Positions 1 to 5,978 of a stretch of 8,640 nt of DNA are shown here, piece after piece; position 1 is the stretch's first letter, and each line of letters starts with the position of its first letter. A program made the position numbers and the translations under genes. The stretch is from Spirochaetota bacterium (lineage in GTDB: Bacteria; Spirochaetota; UBA4802; JAFGJZ01): positions 1 to 8,640 of the forward strand of contig JAEWVM010000172.1 in NCBI GenBank assembly GCA_023396615.1, given 5' to 3'. Under the pieces are notes generated by a model. That model had not been told where the DNA came from. It was given only the letters and a program-made list of their open reading frames with translations, and did no database searches.

Positions 1-27
1 CTTACGGCGGCAAGCTATTTTTAATTA
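1..27 (-). terminator. Possible terminator after the rubrerythrin gene, cut by the window edge
   Basis: Just past the rubrerythrin stop, the leftward strand reads an A-rich run (AAAAATA) and then a GC-rich short inverted repeat, CTTGC-CGCC-GTAAG, with a five-pair RNA stem that includes one G-U pair. On the other strand the same element is followed by CTATTTTT, the layout of a bidirectional intrinsic terminator. The left arm and any T-run in the rubrerythrin direction lie at or beyond the window edge, so the call is tentative. Confidence 0.35.
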
Positions 28-600
28 AAAGTTGTCAGCAAGAAGCTCGAAGTATGTCTGAGGGTGGTCGCATGCCGGACATTTTTCCGGAGCCTTGACT
101 CCTTCGTAAATAAATCCGCAATTTCCGCATTTCCAAACGACAGCTGCATCCTTCTGAAAAACCTTGTTTGTTTCAATATTTTTTGCCAGAGCTCTGTATC
201 TCTCTTCGTGATGCTTTTCGACTTTCGCAATATTTCTAAATACGGCTGCAACTTCAGGAAAACCTTCTTCTTCTGCTGTTTTTGCCGCTTCAGGATAAAG
301 AATTGTATGTTCTTCATTTTCGCCCATTGCCGCAGCAAGAAGATTTTCTTTTGTTGTACCAATTTTTCCTGCTGGGTAGGTTGCAGTTATTTCTAGATCG
401 CCGCCTTCAAGAAATTTGAAAAATCTTTTTGCGTGCTCCTTTTCATTGTCAGCAGTTTCCGTAAAAATATTGGAAATCTGCACAAACCCTTCTTTTTTTG
501 CAACTGAAGCAAAGAAAGTGTATCTGTTTCTTGCCTGTGATTCACCCGCGAAAGACGCGAGAAGGTTTTTTTCTGTTTTTGTACCTTTTAAACTTTTCAT
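25..600 (-). CDS. rbr: Rubrerythrin (diiron peroxidase with rubredoxin-like tail)
   Basis: Rubrerythrin is a cytoplasmic peroxidase of anaerobes that reduces H2O2 to water with electrons from rubredoxin. The 191-residue length is normal for the family. The N-terminal four-helix domain (about 1-145) carries the expected diiron ligands: E20, E53 and H56 (E-x-x-H), E94, E97, and E128 with H131 (E-x-x-H). The C-terminal rubredoxin-like domain (about 153-191) has two iron-binding pairs, C158-x-x-C161 and C174-x-x-C177. The ATG follows GGAGG by four bases. It is the last gene of a rubredoxin-ferritin-rubrerythrin operon, 15 bases after the ferritin stop. All ligand positions are intact, so the enzyme should be active. 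Family assignment is very secure; the physiological donor is inferred from the neighbours. Confidence 0.97.
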   Translation of the reverse strand: MKSLKGTKTEKNLLASFAGESQARNRYTFFASVAKKEGFVQISNIFTETADNEKEHAKRFFKFLEGGDLEITATYPAGKIGTTKENLLAAAMGENEEHTILYPEAAKTAEEEGFPEVAAVFRNIAKVEKHHEERYRALAKNIETNKVFQKDAAVVWKCGNCGFIYEGVKAPEKCPACDHPQTYFELLADNF

Positions 601-615
601 TTATCCTCCATAGAC

Positions 616-1134
616 CTATAAAACAAAACCGGCAGGGAGAGTGAATACTCTAGCTGCGAGCTCTTTATCAATTAAAAATATACCGCTTCCGTCCTTTCCG
701 GAAAGCTTAATCTGCTCAAGAACACCTGAAGAATTCGCCTCTTCTTCAACCTGTTCCGTAATAAACCACTGAAGCATCGCAAGTGTGGCATGATCTTTTT
801 CCGACATCGCGAGATCCGCGAGTTTATTGATTCTGTCAGTTACAAACTGTTCATGTTTGTAAGCATCTTCAAAAACATGCTGAGGCGAATCCCATTTTAC
901 TGGCGGCGCATCAATCATTTTCAGCTGAACAACGCCGGCTCTGTCAACAATGTAATTATAAAACATTTTTGCATGAACAAATTCTTCTCTTGCCTGAACA
1001 TCCATCCAGTTCGCGAATCCTTTCAGGTTAAGAGTGTGAAAATAAGCCGCCATTGACATATAGAGATAAGCGGAATATAGTTCTGCATTAATTTGCTCAT
1101 TAATCGCTTTTTCGAGAGATTGCTTTAATGCCAT
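616..1134 (-). CDS. ftn: Ferritin (bacterial non-haem FtnA type)
   Basis: This 172-residue protein is a bacterial non-haem ferritin, forming the cage that oxidises Fe(II) and stores it as a ferric mineral. Ferroxidase-centre residues are visible: E18 (with Y25 nearby), E51 and H54 in E-E-F-V-H-A, E95, Q128 and E131. The C-terminal helix (about 148-170) is present, giving full family length. The start is set by GGAGG a few bases upstream; this Shine-Dalgarno directly follows the TAA stop of rubredoxin, so translation is probably coupled. Sitting between rubredoxin and rubrerythrin, it suggests that iron is locked away while peroxide is removed, limiting Fenton chemistry. Whether it acts mainly in storage or as an iron scavenger under oxidative stress cannot be told from sequence. 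Confidence 0.96.
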   Translation of the reverse strand: MALKQSLEKAINEQINAELYSAYLYMSMAAYFHTLNLKGFANWMDVQAREEFVHAKMFYNYIVDRAGVVQLKMIDAPPVKWDSPQHVFEDAYKHEQFVTDRINKLADLAMSEKDHATLAMLQWFITEQVEEEANSSGVLEQIKLSGKDGSGIFLIDKELAARVFTLPAGFVL

Positions 1135-1143
1135 ATATCCTCC

Positions 1144-1299
1144 TTACTGTGCTTCGAAAACATCTTTGCCTGCTCCGCATAGAGGGCAAACCCAATCAGC
1201 CGGAATATCATCAAAAGCAGTTCCGGCTTTTACTCCGTTATCAGGATCTCCTGTCTCAGGATCATATACATATCCGCATACAGTACATACGTATTTCAT
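1144..1299 (-). CDS. rd: Rubredoxin
   Basis: A 51-codon gene easily missed because of its size. The product begins M-K-Y-V-C-T-V-C-G-Y-V-Y and has the two canonical iron-binding knuckles, C5-x-x-C8-G-Y and C39-P-L-C42-G, together with the family's usual D-P-x-x-G and D-W-V-C-P segments. It binds one iron through four cysteines and carries single electrons in the cytoplasm. The ATG follows GGAGG (1310-1306) by six bases. It is the first gene of the operon with ferritin and rubrerythrin, and lies opposite a flavoprotein that is a good candidate reductase. An ATG five bases upstream (1304-1302) is out of frame and stops after two codons. The identification is firm. Confidence 0.97.
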   Translation of the reverse strand: MKYVCTVCGYVYDPETGDPDNGVKAGTAFDDIPADWVCPLCGAGKDVFEAQ

Positions 1300-1324
1300 A
1301 TCATTCCTCCATTTCGTTTATTAC

Positions 1325-1353
1325 ACAATAGCTCGAACCCAGCGTTAAATCAA
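1325..1353 (-). promoter_or_regulatory. Promoter of the rubredoxin-ferritin-rubrerythrin operon
   Basis: On the leftward strand, TTGATT (1353-1348) and TATTGT (1330-1325) are separated by exactly 17 bases, a sigma-70-like layout. Transcription would begin near 1318, about 19 bases before the rubredoxin ATG, leaving room for its GGAGG. Each hexamer differs from consensus at two positions, so the promoter may need an activator or be repressed rather than constitutive. Confidence 0.55.
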
Positions 1354-1354
1354 T

Positions 1355-1396
1355 AAAAAATGATTATTTTATCTAAAAAAATAAAATAAAAGATAA
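1355..1396. promoter_or_regulatory. AT-rich operator-like region between the divergent oxidative-stress promoters
   Basis: This nearly pure A/T stretch lies directly upstream of the rubredoxin -35 and 15-55 bases upstream of the flavoprotein -35. On the leftward strand it contains AAATAATCATTTTTT, which matches 9 of the 14 defined positions of the PerR-box consensus TTATAATnATTATAA. It also holds a 6-base inverted repeat, TTATCT (1369-1374) and AGATAA (1391-1396). PerR controls rubrerythrin-type genes in several anaerobes. In DNA this AT-rich such matches arise easily, so this is only a candidate. Confidence 0.25.
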
Positions 1397-1410
1397 CACA
1401 GGGATTTTGT

Positions 1411-1445
1411 TTGACTTTGCAGCTTTACGGAAAGTATGATATAAT
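1411..1445 (+). promoter_or_regulatory. Promoter of the flavoprotein oxidoreductase gene
   Basis: TTGACT (1411-1416) is followed after 18 bases by TATGAT (1435-1440). An overlapping alternative pairs TTGCAG (1418-1423) with TATAAT (1440-1445) at 16 bases. Either would start transcription about 30-40 bases before the ATG at 1484. The near-consensus hexamers suggest fairly strong expression. Confidence 0.6.
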
Positions 1446-1483
1446 TAATTCTGAAAATACCCGGTTTTTATGGCGGTGAGAAT

Positions 1484-2626
1484 ATGAAGTTTGTGATTAT
1501 CGGCAATGGTCCCGCAGGAGTTGATTGCGCACTTGAAATCCGCAAGAATAAGCCCGAAGCTGACATAACCATAATTTCAAAGGATGACTATTCGTTCTAT
1601 TATAGGCCGAAACTTGTTGAATATATTACTGAAGATGCTGTCCCGGAAAAGCTTATTGTTTACAAAAATGAATTTTTTGAATCAAAAAACATCAATCAGG
1701 TACTTTCAAGAGAAATTCTAAAAATTGACAGGCAGTCAAAAGCTGTTTTATCTGATAACGGCAGATTTGATTATGATAAGCTTCTTATTGCAACCGGATC
1801 TATTCCGGTAGTTCCTGATAACGGATTTCCCAGGGATTCTGTTTATGTTCTTCGAAGTATTTCCGATGCGGAAACAATAAAAAAGGCTCTTAAGTTAAAG
1901 AAAAAAATTCTGGTTTCAGGCGGGGGACTTTTAGGTCTCGAAATTGCCAATTCAATCGCATTGACCGGAAAGGATGTTACTGTTACTGAATTTATGCCGT
2001 ACCTTCTTTCGCGTCAGTGTGATGAAGAAGGAGGAAAGTTTATTGAAAAACTTCTCCGTGACCGCGGTATGAATTTTATTTTTTCGGACAGCGCGCTGTC
2101 ATATGACGGAAGTACGGTTGTATTTTCATCCGGCTACAGAGATTCATTTGAAGCGGTTATTTTTTCTGCAGGTGTTTTGCCGTCTGTTTCTCTTGCGAAG
2201 GAGTGCGGACTTGCAGTAGGAAAAGGAATTTTAATAGATTCAAATTTCCGTACTTCCGACTCTGATATATATGCCGCAGGAGATTGTGCTGAAATAGAAG
2301 GGCATATCTGCGGTTTATGGATGACAGCAAAAGAGCAAGGCCGCATTGCAGGCGCAAATATGTCCGGCATCGAAAGCGCTTATAGGCCGCTGATTCCTTC
2401 AACGGTGTTGAAAATTGCCGGAATTGATTTCTTTTCGGCTGGTGATTATAAAGAAAGCAGTGATAATGTTTTCAGAAAGTCCGGTGACGTGATTTATATA
2501 AAAATCAATTATGACGCTGATATAAAATCCGGAATTGTTATCGGAAGCGCCCAGGCTGCAAATGAATTGAGATCAGTTATTTCCGGCAAAAAGACTCTCG
2601 CAGAATTTATTGCGAAATATTCATAA
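1484..2626 (+). CDS. FAD-dependent NAD(P)H oxidoreductase, probable rubredoxin reductase
   Basis: This 380-residue pyridine nucleotide-disulphide oxidoreductase-type flavoprotein probably moves electrons from NAD(P)H through FAD to rubredoxin. The FAD-binding Rossmann motif is G7-N-G-P-A-G12. A-T-G (103-105) is the conserved turn after the first FAD segment, G146-G-G-L-L-G151 is the NAD(P)H-binding motif, and Y263-A-A-G-D267 is the second FAD contact. There is no C-x-x-x-x-C redox disulphide near the N-terminus, so it is not a glutathione- or thioredoxin-reductase type; it fits the NADH:rubredoxin oxidoreductase / nitrite-reductase-like group. The ATG follows GGTGAG (1475-1480). An upstream ATG at 1470 meets a stop after five codons. 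It diverges from the rubredoxin operon, which supports the proposed substrate. An NADH oxidase or ferredoxin reductase role is not excluded. Confidence 0.85.
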   Translation: MKFVIIGNGPAGVDCALEIRKNKPEADITIISKDDYSFYYRPKLVEYITEDAVPEKLIVYKNEFFESKNINQVLSREILKIDRQSKAVLSDNGRFDYDKLLIATGSIPVVPDNGFPRDSVYVLRSISDAETIKKALKLKKKILVSGGGLLGLEIANSIALTGKDVTVTEFMPYLLSRQCDEEGGKFIEKLLRDRGMNFIFSDSALSYDGSTVVFSSGYRDSFEAVIFSAGVLPSVSLAKECGLAVGKGILIDSNFRTSDSDIYAAGDCAEIEGHICGLWMTAKEQGRIAGANMSGIESAYRPLIPSTVLKIAGIDFFSAGDYKESSDNVFRKSGDVIYIKINYDADIKSGIVIGSAQAANELRSVISGKKTLAEFIAKYS

Positions 2627-3640
2627 TTACTCGATATATTCTTCGTCTTTCTTTCTTATGATAATTGAACCGTTGTCGTTTAATGATTTCATTACCTCAA
2701 CAATTTCGCGGCGGGCAGAATTGATTTCGGACATTCTGATAGCCCCCATCATATTCATGTCGTTTATGACGTCAGTTGCGCGGTTGTTGCTCATATTTCT
2801 TAGAATCTTAAATCTAATATCGTCTCCGGCACCTTTGAGAGCTGTTGCAATAAGTGAATCATTGTTCAGTTCGTCGATAAGCAGGCGGATTTCTTTATTT
2901 GTAAGAAGCGCGACATTATCAAATGAGTATATCTTATCGCGAAGTTCCTGGGCTTCTTTAGGAAGTACAGTTTCGAGATGTGATATAATTTTAGCTTCGG
3001 CTGTCATGTCTATATGATTCATTATCATGGCGAGTCTTGATACGCCGCCGGCTTCAAGTTCTATATTTTTTTCGATAATGTCGTCATATTTCTTTTTGAT
3101 AATTTTGATTATTCCGTAAATTGCTTCCGGTGAAACTTTATTCATTTTTGCTAGCCGTACTGCGGTTTCCTTCGCTCTTTCTTTTGTAAAAAGCTTTATT
3201 ATTTCTGCTGCTTTTGCCGGTTTTATCTGAGACAATATTAGAGCTGTGGTCTGAGGATGTTCGTTTTCAAGAATTCCATTAAGAATTTTGGGATCGGCGT
3301 CATGAAGAAACTTTAATTTCTCCTCGAGATCCATGCTTTCAACTTTACTTAAAATCGCTTCGGCCTTATCTGCGCCGAAAGCTTCCAGCAGTGTGTTTTT
3401 TGCGAATTCCTCGCCTCCGTATGACGCCGTCCGGTTCTTTCTTATCTCAAGAATAAATTCTCCAATAAGATCTTCCTTGTCTTCCGGGGACATTGATCTG
3501 ATTTTAGCGACTTCAGACGTGAGCTTGATTATAGTTTCCTTGTCGAGATGCTTGTATATTTCACCTGCGGCATCCGGTCCGATTGATACAATAAGAGCCG
3601 CAGCTTTTTCAACAGAAGTCATGTCTTCAAGTTTTTTCAA
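2627..3640 (-). CDS. fliG: Flagellar motor switch protein FliG (paralogue outside a flagellar operon)
   Basis: FliG forms the cytoplasmic C-ring ring that meets the stator and transmits torque and switching. The 337 residues cover the N-terminal FliF-binding domain (about 1-100), the middle domain with the signature E127-H-P-Q130, and the C-terminal torque domain (about 200-337) with A-L-K269-G-A and G299-A-I-R302. The start is TTG, overlapping the rnfB TGA as TTGA; GGAG lies seven bases upstream (3651-3648). An ATG at codon 7 lacks a comparable site. Aligned by eye to E. coli, torque residues K264, D289 and R297 are kept (K269, D294, R302), but R281 and D288 fall on Asn (N286, N293). Spirochaetes carry FliG1 and FliG2; this one, away from fliF and fliH, resembles the extra copy. 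Family is secure, paralogue type is inferred. Confidence 0.93.
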   Translation of the reverse strand: MKKLEDMTSVEKAAALIVSIGPDAAGEIYKHLDKETIIKLTSEVAKIRSMSPEDKEDLIGEFILEIRKNRTASYGGEEFAKNTLLEAFGADKAEAILSKVESMDLEEKLKFLHDADPKILNGILENEHPQTTALILSQIKPAKAAEIIKLFTKERAKETAVRLAKMNKVSPEAIYGIIKIIKKKYDDIIEKNIELEAGGVSRLAMIMNHIDMTAEAKIISHLETVLPKEAQELRDKIYSFDNVALLTNKEIRLLIDELNNDSLIATALKGAGDDIRFKILRNMSNNRATDVINDMNMMGAIRMSEINSARREIVEVMKSLNDNGSIIIRKKDEEYIE

Positions 3641-4479
3641 ATCGCGGCTCCGCTTTTAGGCTGAATTACTTTTTGAGGACAGACTTCGGCGCATTTTCCG
3701 CAGTCGATACAGAGAGAGTAGTCTATTTGAGCTAAAAAGTCTTTAAGGTCAATTGCGCTGTCAATTTTCGGATTGTCCTGAAAAACAATTTTGCAGGCTT
3801 TCGCGACGCACAGATTGCAGGCAATACATCCTACTTTGCATCCCTGACGCATCGTTGCTCCCTTTTCTTTGTTTGAGCATTTAACAAAAACTTCTCTTTC
3901 TTTTTCAAGAAGCGATATTATATTTTTTGGACATTCTTTGACGCAAATGCCGCATCCCGTACACTTTTCTGAGTCGACAACAGGAAGATTGTTTTCACTT
4001 ATTGTAATTGCATCGAAAGGACAAACGACTGCGCAGTCACCGAATCCTATACATCCGAAAGAACAGACTTTAGGTCCGCCGTTAATCATTGCTGCCGCTT
4101 TGCAGGTTTTAGGTCCGTTATAAATATGTTTCGTAGTAGTTTTATCAGTGCCGCCCTGACAATGTATTCTTGCAGTAACTGGTTTTGTTATCTTTTTTTC
4201 AATTCCCATGATCTCTGATATACGGTCGGAGACTTCTTGACCGCCTACGGGGCAGAGGTTGACGGCGGCTTCTCCTTTTGCGACTTTTGCAGCGTATGCA
4301 GCGCAGCCGGCTTCTCCGCAGGCACCGCAGTTTACTCCGGGAAGAGCAGTTTCGATGAGTTCAGTTTTTTCATCTTTCGGCACATGAAGTTTCTTCTGTG
4401 CGAAAGTCAGTAAAATTCCGAAGAAAGCGCCGAGAACGAGAAGGATTCCGGCTGCAAATATAATTGTTAATGCGTTCAT
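3637..4479 (-). CDS. rnfB: RnfB, iron-sulphur subunit of the Rnf electron transport complex
   Basis: RnfB takes electrons from ferredoxin into the membrane Rnf complex, which couples ferredoxin:NAD+ oxidoreduction to Na+ or H+ movement. The 280 residues show one N-terminal membrane helix (about 4-26), then the RnfB-type 4Fe-4S domain C51-x2-C54-x4-C59 with C76, then many ferredoxin-like cysteines: C139, C143, C149 and C153; C173-x2-C176-x2-C179-x3-C183; C214, C218, C221 and C224; and C257-x2-C260-x2-C263-x3-C267. The ATG follows GGAG (4489-4486) by six bases. The other Rnf subunits (A, C, D, E, G) are not in the window, so the gene is detached from them or they are absent. It overlaps fliG by four bases, so the two are co-transcribed. 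A role as a separate membrane-anchored ferredoxin oxidoreductase is possible. Confidence 0.93.
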   Translation of the reverse strand: MNALTIIFAAGILLVLGAFFGILLTFAQKKLHVPKDEKTELIETALPGVNCGACGEAGCAAYAAKVAKGEAAVNLCPVGGQEVSDRISEIMGIEKKITKPVTARIHCQGGTDKTTTKHIYNGPKTCKAAAMINGGPKVCSFGCIGFGDCAVVCPFDAITISENNLPVVDSEKCTGCGICVKECPKNIISLLEKEREVFVKCSNKEKGATMRQGCKVGCIACNLCVAKACKIVFQDNPKIDSAIDLKDFLAQIDYSLCIDCGKCAEVCPQKVIQPKSGAAI

Positions 4480-4520
4480 CAGTGACTCCTAAACATATCT
4501 GAGTTATTGGCGTAAAAGAC

Positions 4521-4549
4521 TTGCCATAAATCAATAAATATTTTATAGT
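4521..4549 (+). promoter_or_regulatory. Promoter of the GHKL ATPase gene, very close to its ATG
   Basis: TTGCCA (4521-4526) and TATAGT (4544-4549) are spaced by exactly 17 bases. Transcription would begin near 4556, only about eight bases before the ATG at 4564. The DNA between has no Shine-Dalgarno-like sequence, so a very short-leader or nearly leaderless mRNA is implied. Confidence 0.6.
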
Positions 4550-4571
4550 AATCGGTATATCTTATGATAAA
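4542..4571 (-). promoter_or_regulatory. Weak candidate promoter for rnfB-fliG
   Basis: On the leftward strand, TTTATC is followed after 18 bases by TATAAA, which would give a leader of roughly 55-60 bases before the rnfB ATG. The -35 matches consensus poorly and the element overlaps both the divergent promoter and the start of the opposite gene. If real, the two promoters would compete for the same DNA. Confidence 0.25.
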
Positions 4572-5211
4572 TATCGAACCTAAACTTAAAAACAGGCTGG
4601 ATGAAGCTGTCAAGAACAATGAAGAGATTGTTTTTGTGGCATATTCTCTGCTTGAGAAATTTGAATCCGGAATTAAATATGTAATAGGGCTTTCTCTTCC
4701 GGGCGGGGTCAATGACGATCTTTTTTCTCCGATATTTACCTGCGTAAAAGAGCTTACCACCAATGCGGTAAAGGCTAATATTAAAAAAGTTCTGATCAAT
4801 GAAGGAGTAATTAAAAATCCTTCCGATCTTGAAGAAACCGTTTCTAAAACAAAATCCGTACTTAATGAACGCGATATGCTCGAATATGCAATTAAAGCAA
4901 AATCTTACGGTCTCAGCGTGAGAATTTATATAAAAATAGAATCGGGAAGGCTGAAAGTCAGAGTAATAAATCCTGTTCCTTTGACGGATGCTCAGGACGA
5001 GAGAATTCAGAAGAAGATAAATACTGCAAAAAAATACGAATCACTTGCTGAGTTCTATATTGATAATCCGGATCCGTTTGCTGAAGGCATGGGGCTTGGT
5101 CTATCGCTTGTCGTAGTTATGCTTAAAGGCGCAATGATTAAAGATGCAGTCTTTGAAGTGACAAGCGATAAGTTATCTAAAACATACGCAACTCTTGAAA
5201 TTCCCGTATAA
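4564..5211 (+). CDS. Stand-alone GHKL (HATPase_c-type) ATP-binding protein, function unknown
   Basis: This 215-residue protein resembles the ATP-binding half of histidine kinases. It has an N-box, E63-L-T-T-N67-A, and a G2 box, G175-M-G-L-G-L180. The usual G1 box (D-x-G-x-G) is not recognisable: the equivalent strand reads V-I-N-P-V-P-L (134-140), followed by a long charged helix. There is no phospho-accepting histidine domain, membrane helix or signal peptide, so it is probably cytoplasmic. About 55 N-terminal residues precede the N-box. Start: the ATG at 4564 has no Shine-Dalgarno and lies about eight bases from the predicted transcription start; no other in-frame ATG comes before the N-box. 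It diverges from rnfB-fliG. It could be a protein kinase/anti-sigma-like regulator or a kinase that pairs with a separate partner; no specific role can be assigned. Confidence 0.8.
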   Translation: MINIEPKLKNRLDEAVKNNEEIVFVAYSLLEKFESGIKYVIGLSLPGGVNDDLFSPIFTCVKELTTNAVKANIKKVLINEGVIKNPSDLEETVSKTKSVLNERDMLEYAIKAKSYGLSVRIYIKIESGRLKVRVINPVPLTDAQDERIQKKINTAKKYESLAEFYIDNPDPFAEGMGLGLSLVVVMLKGAMIKDAVFEVTSDKLSKTYATLEIPV

Positions 5212-5244
5212 ACCGATTGGCTGAAATACTCTGTCGGACATCAG

Positions 5245-5955
5245 TTATTGCTGTTTTTTCCCAACTGTAGCTTTTACTGTTGAACGTCTTATGGTATCGG
5301 TTGAAAAATTGTCCATTATTACGGGTTTCCTCCCGTCAAAAACTTCGAAATAGAATACTTTAAGCAGATTTCCTGTATGATAAATGCCCAACTGTGAAGC
5401 TTCAGGACGATCCTTATTTTCGACGCTCATTATCTCTTTATCGTTAACCGTGAGAACTATTCTGTTCTTTTTAAATGAAACCTCAACTACGAGATTTGAG
5501 GAGTAGGGAAGCGAGATAGTTTTTTCTTCAAGAGTTTTTATTTCAAAGTTCAGCTTTCTGTCGCGCGGAAGAGTAGTGTCTTTTACTCTTGATGTTATGT
5601 ATTGAATTTTGGTGATTTCTGTTTTTGATCCCGAGAAGCGGAAAGCTGAAAACTCTCTGTAGTCTCCGGGACTGTCGAAAAATACCGCGAAGGCACTTTG
5701 TGAAACTGGATTGTATGCATTCAGTTTCAGGCTTATGCGGTCATATTTATAACTTGCAAGAGTTCTTAGTGAGTTATTGTTTATCAGTTCGCTGTAATTA
5801 AATTTATATCCGTTGGTACGGAGGTCGTATAAAAAAGACTCTTCTCCGATCTTGTCGATCTTCCATGAACCGGATACCTGCTGCCAGATGACTCCATCTT
5901 CTGAAAAAAGGAATTGTGAACAGAGTAAACATAGCAAAGAAAGAAATCTTTTCAT
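5245..5955 (-). CDS. Secreted protein of unknown function, predicted beta-sandwich
   Basis: I do not recognise this 236-residue protein. It starts with a clear signal peptide (K2-R3, then a hydrophobic run to about residue 17, likely cleaved near S18-E19). Two cysteines, C9 and C12, lie inside the hydrophobic segment but not in a good lipobox. The rest alternates hydrophobic and polar residues like beta-strands. The segment from about 154 to 206 (L-V-V-E-V-S-F-K-K-N-R-I, then V-N-D-K-E-I, then L-G-I-Y-H-T-G-N) resembles the closing strands of concanavalin/LamG-like or DUF1080-like sandwiches. The tail (about 223-236) is basic. The ATG follows AGGCGG (5966-5961) by five bases. It lies 23 bases after the lipoprotein gene and is presumably co-transcribed, suggesting a shared envelope role. 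A sugar-binding function would be a guess. Confidence 0.8.
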   Translation of the reverse strand: MKRFLSLLCLLCSQFLFSEDGVIWQQVSGSWKIDKIGEESFLYDLRTNGYKFNYSELINNNSLRTLASYKYDRISLKLNAYNPVSQSAFAVFFDSPGDYREFSAFRFSGSKTEITKIQYITSRVKDTTLPRDRKLNFEIKTLEEKTISLPYSSNLVVEVSFKKNRIVLTVNDKEIMSVENKDRPEASQLGIYHTGNLLKVFYFEVFDGRKPVIMDNFSTDTIRRSTVKATVGKKQQ

Positions 5956-5978
5956 TCCGACCGCCTTTTAGCGAAAAA

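Noticed and set aside
64..613. Rightward open frames of 110 and 65 codons opposite rubrerythrin
   Set aside because: They lie wholly or almost wholly antisense to a gene with complete rubrerythrin motifs, have no ribosome binding site and encode Phe/Ser/Cys-rich sequence typical of antisense frames.
1128..1348. Rightward open frames of 67 and 60 codons across the rubredoxin gene
   Set aside because: They are antisense to the well-supported 51-residue rubredoxin and resemble no protein family.
2610..3659. Rightward open frames of 135 and 108 codons opposite fliG
   Set aside because: The leftward frame is an unmistakable FliG; the opposite frames are Ser/Ile/Leu-rich shadows without start signals.
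4479..4799. Leftward 106-codon frame running from the GHKL gene into the start of rnfB
   Set aside because: It is antisense to the conserved N-box region, has no Shine-Dalgarno and runs through the promoter and rnfB leader. Its hydrophobic start looks like a signal peptide only by chance.
5212..5244. Possible terminator between the convergent GHKL and secreted-protein genes
   Set aside because: The only complementarity is CCGA with TCGG, four pairs around a large loop and no T-run.
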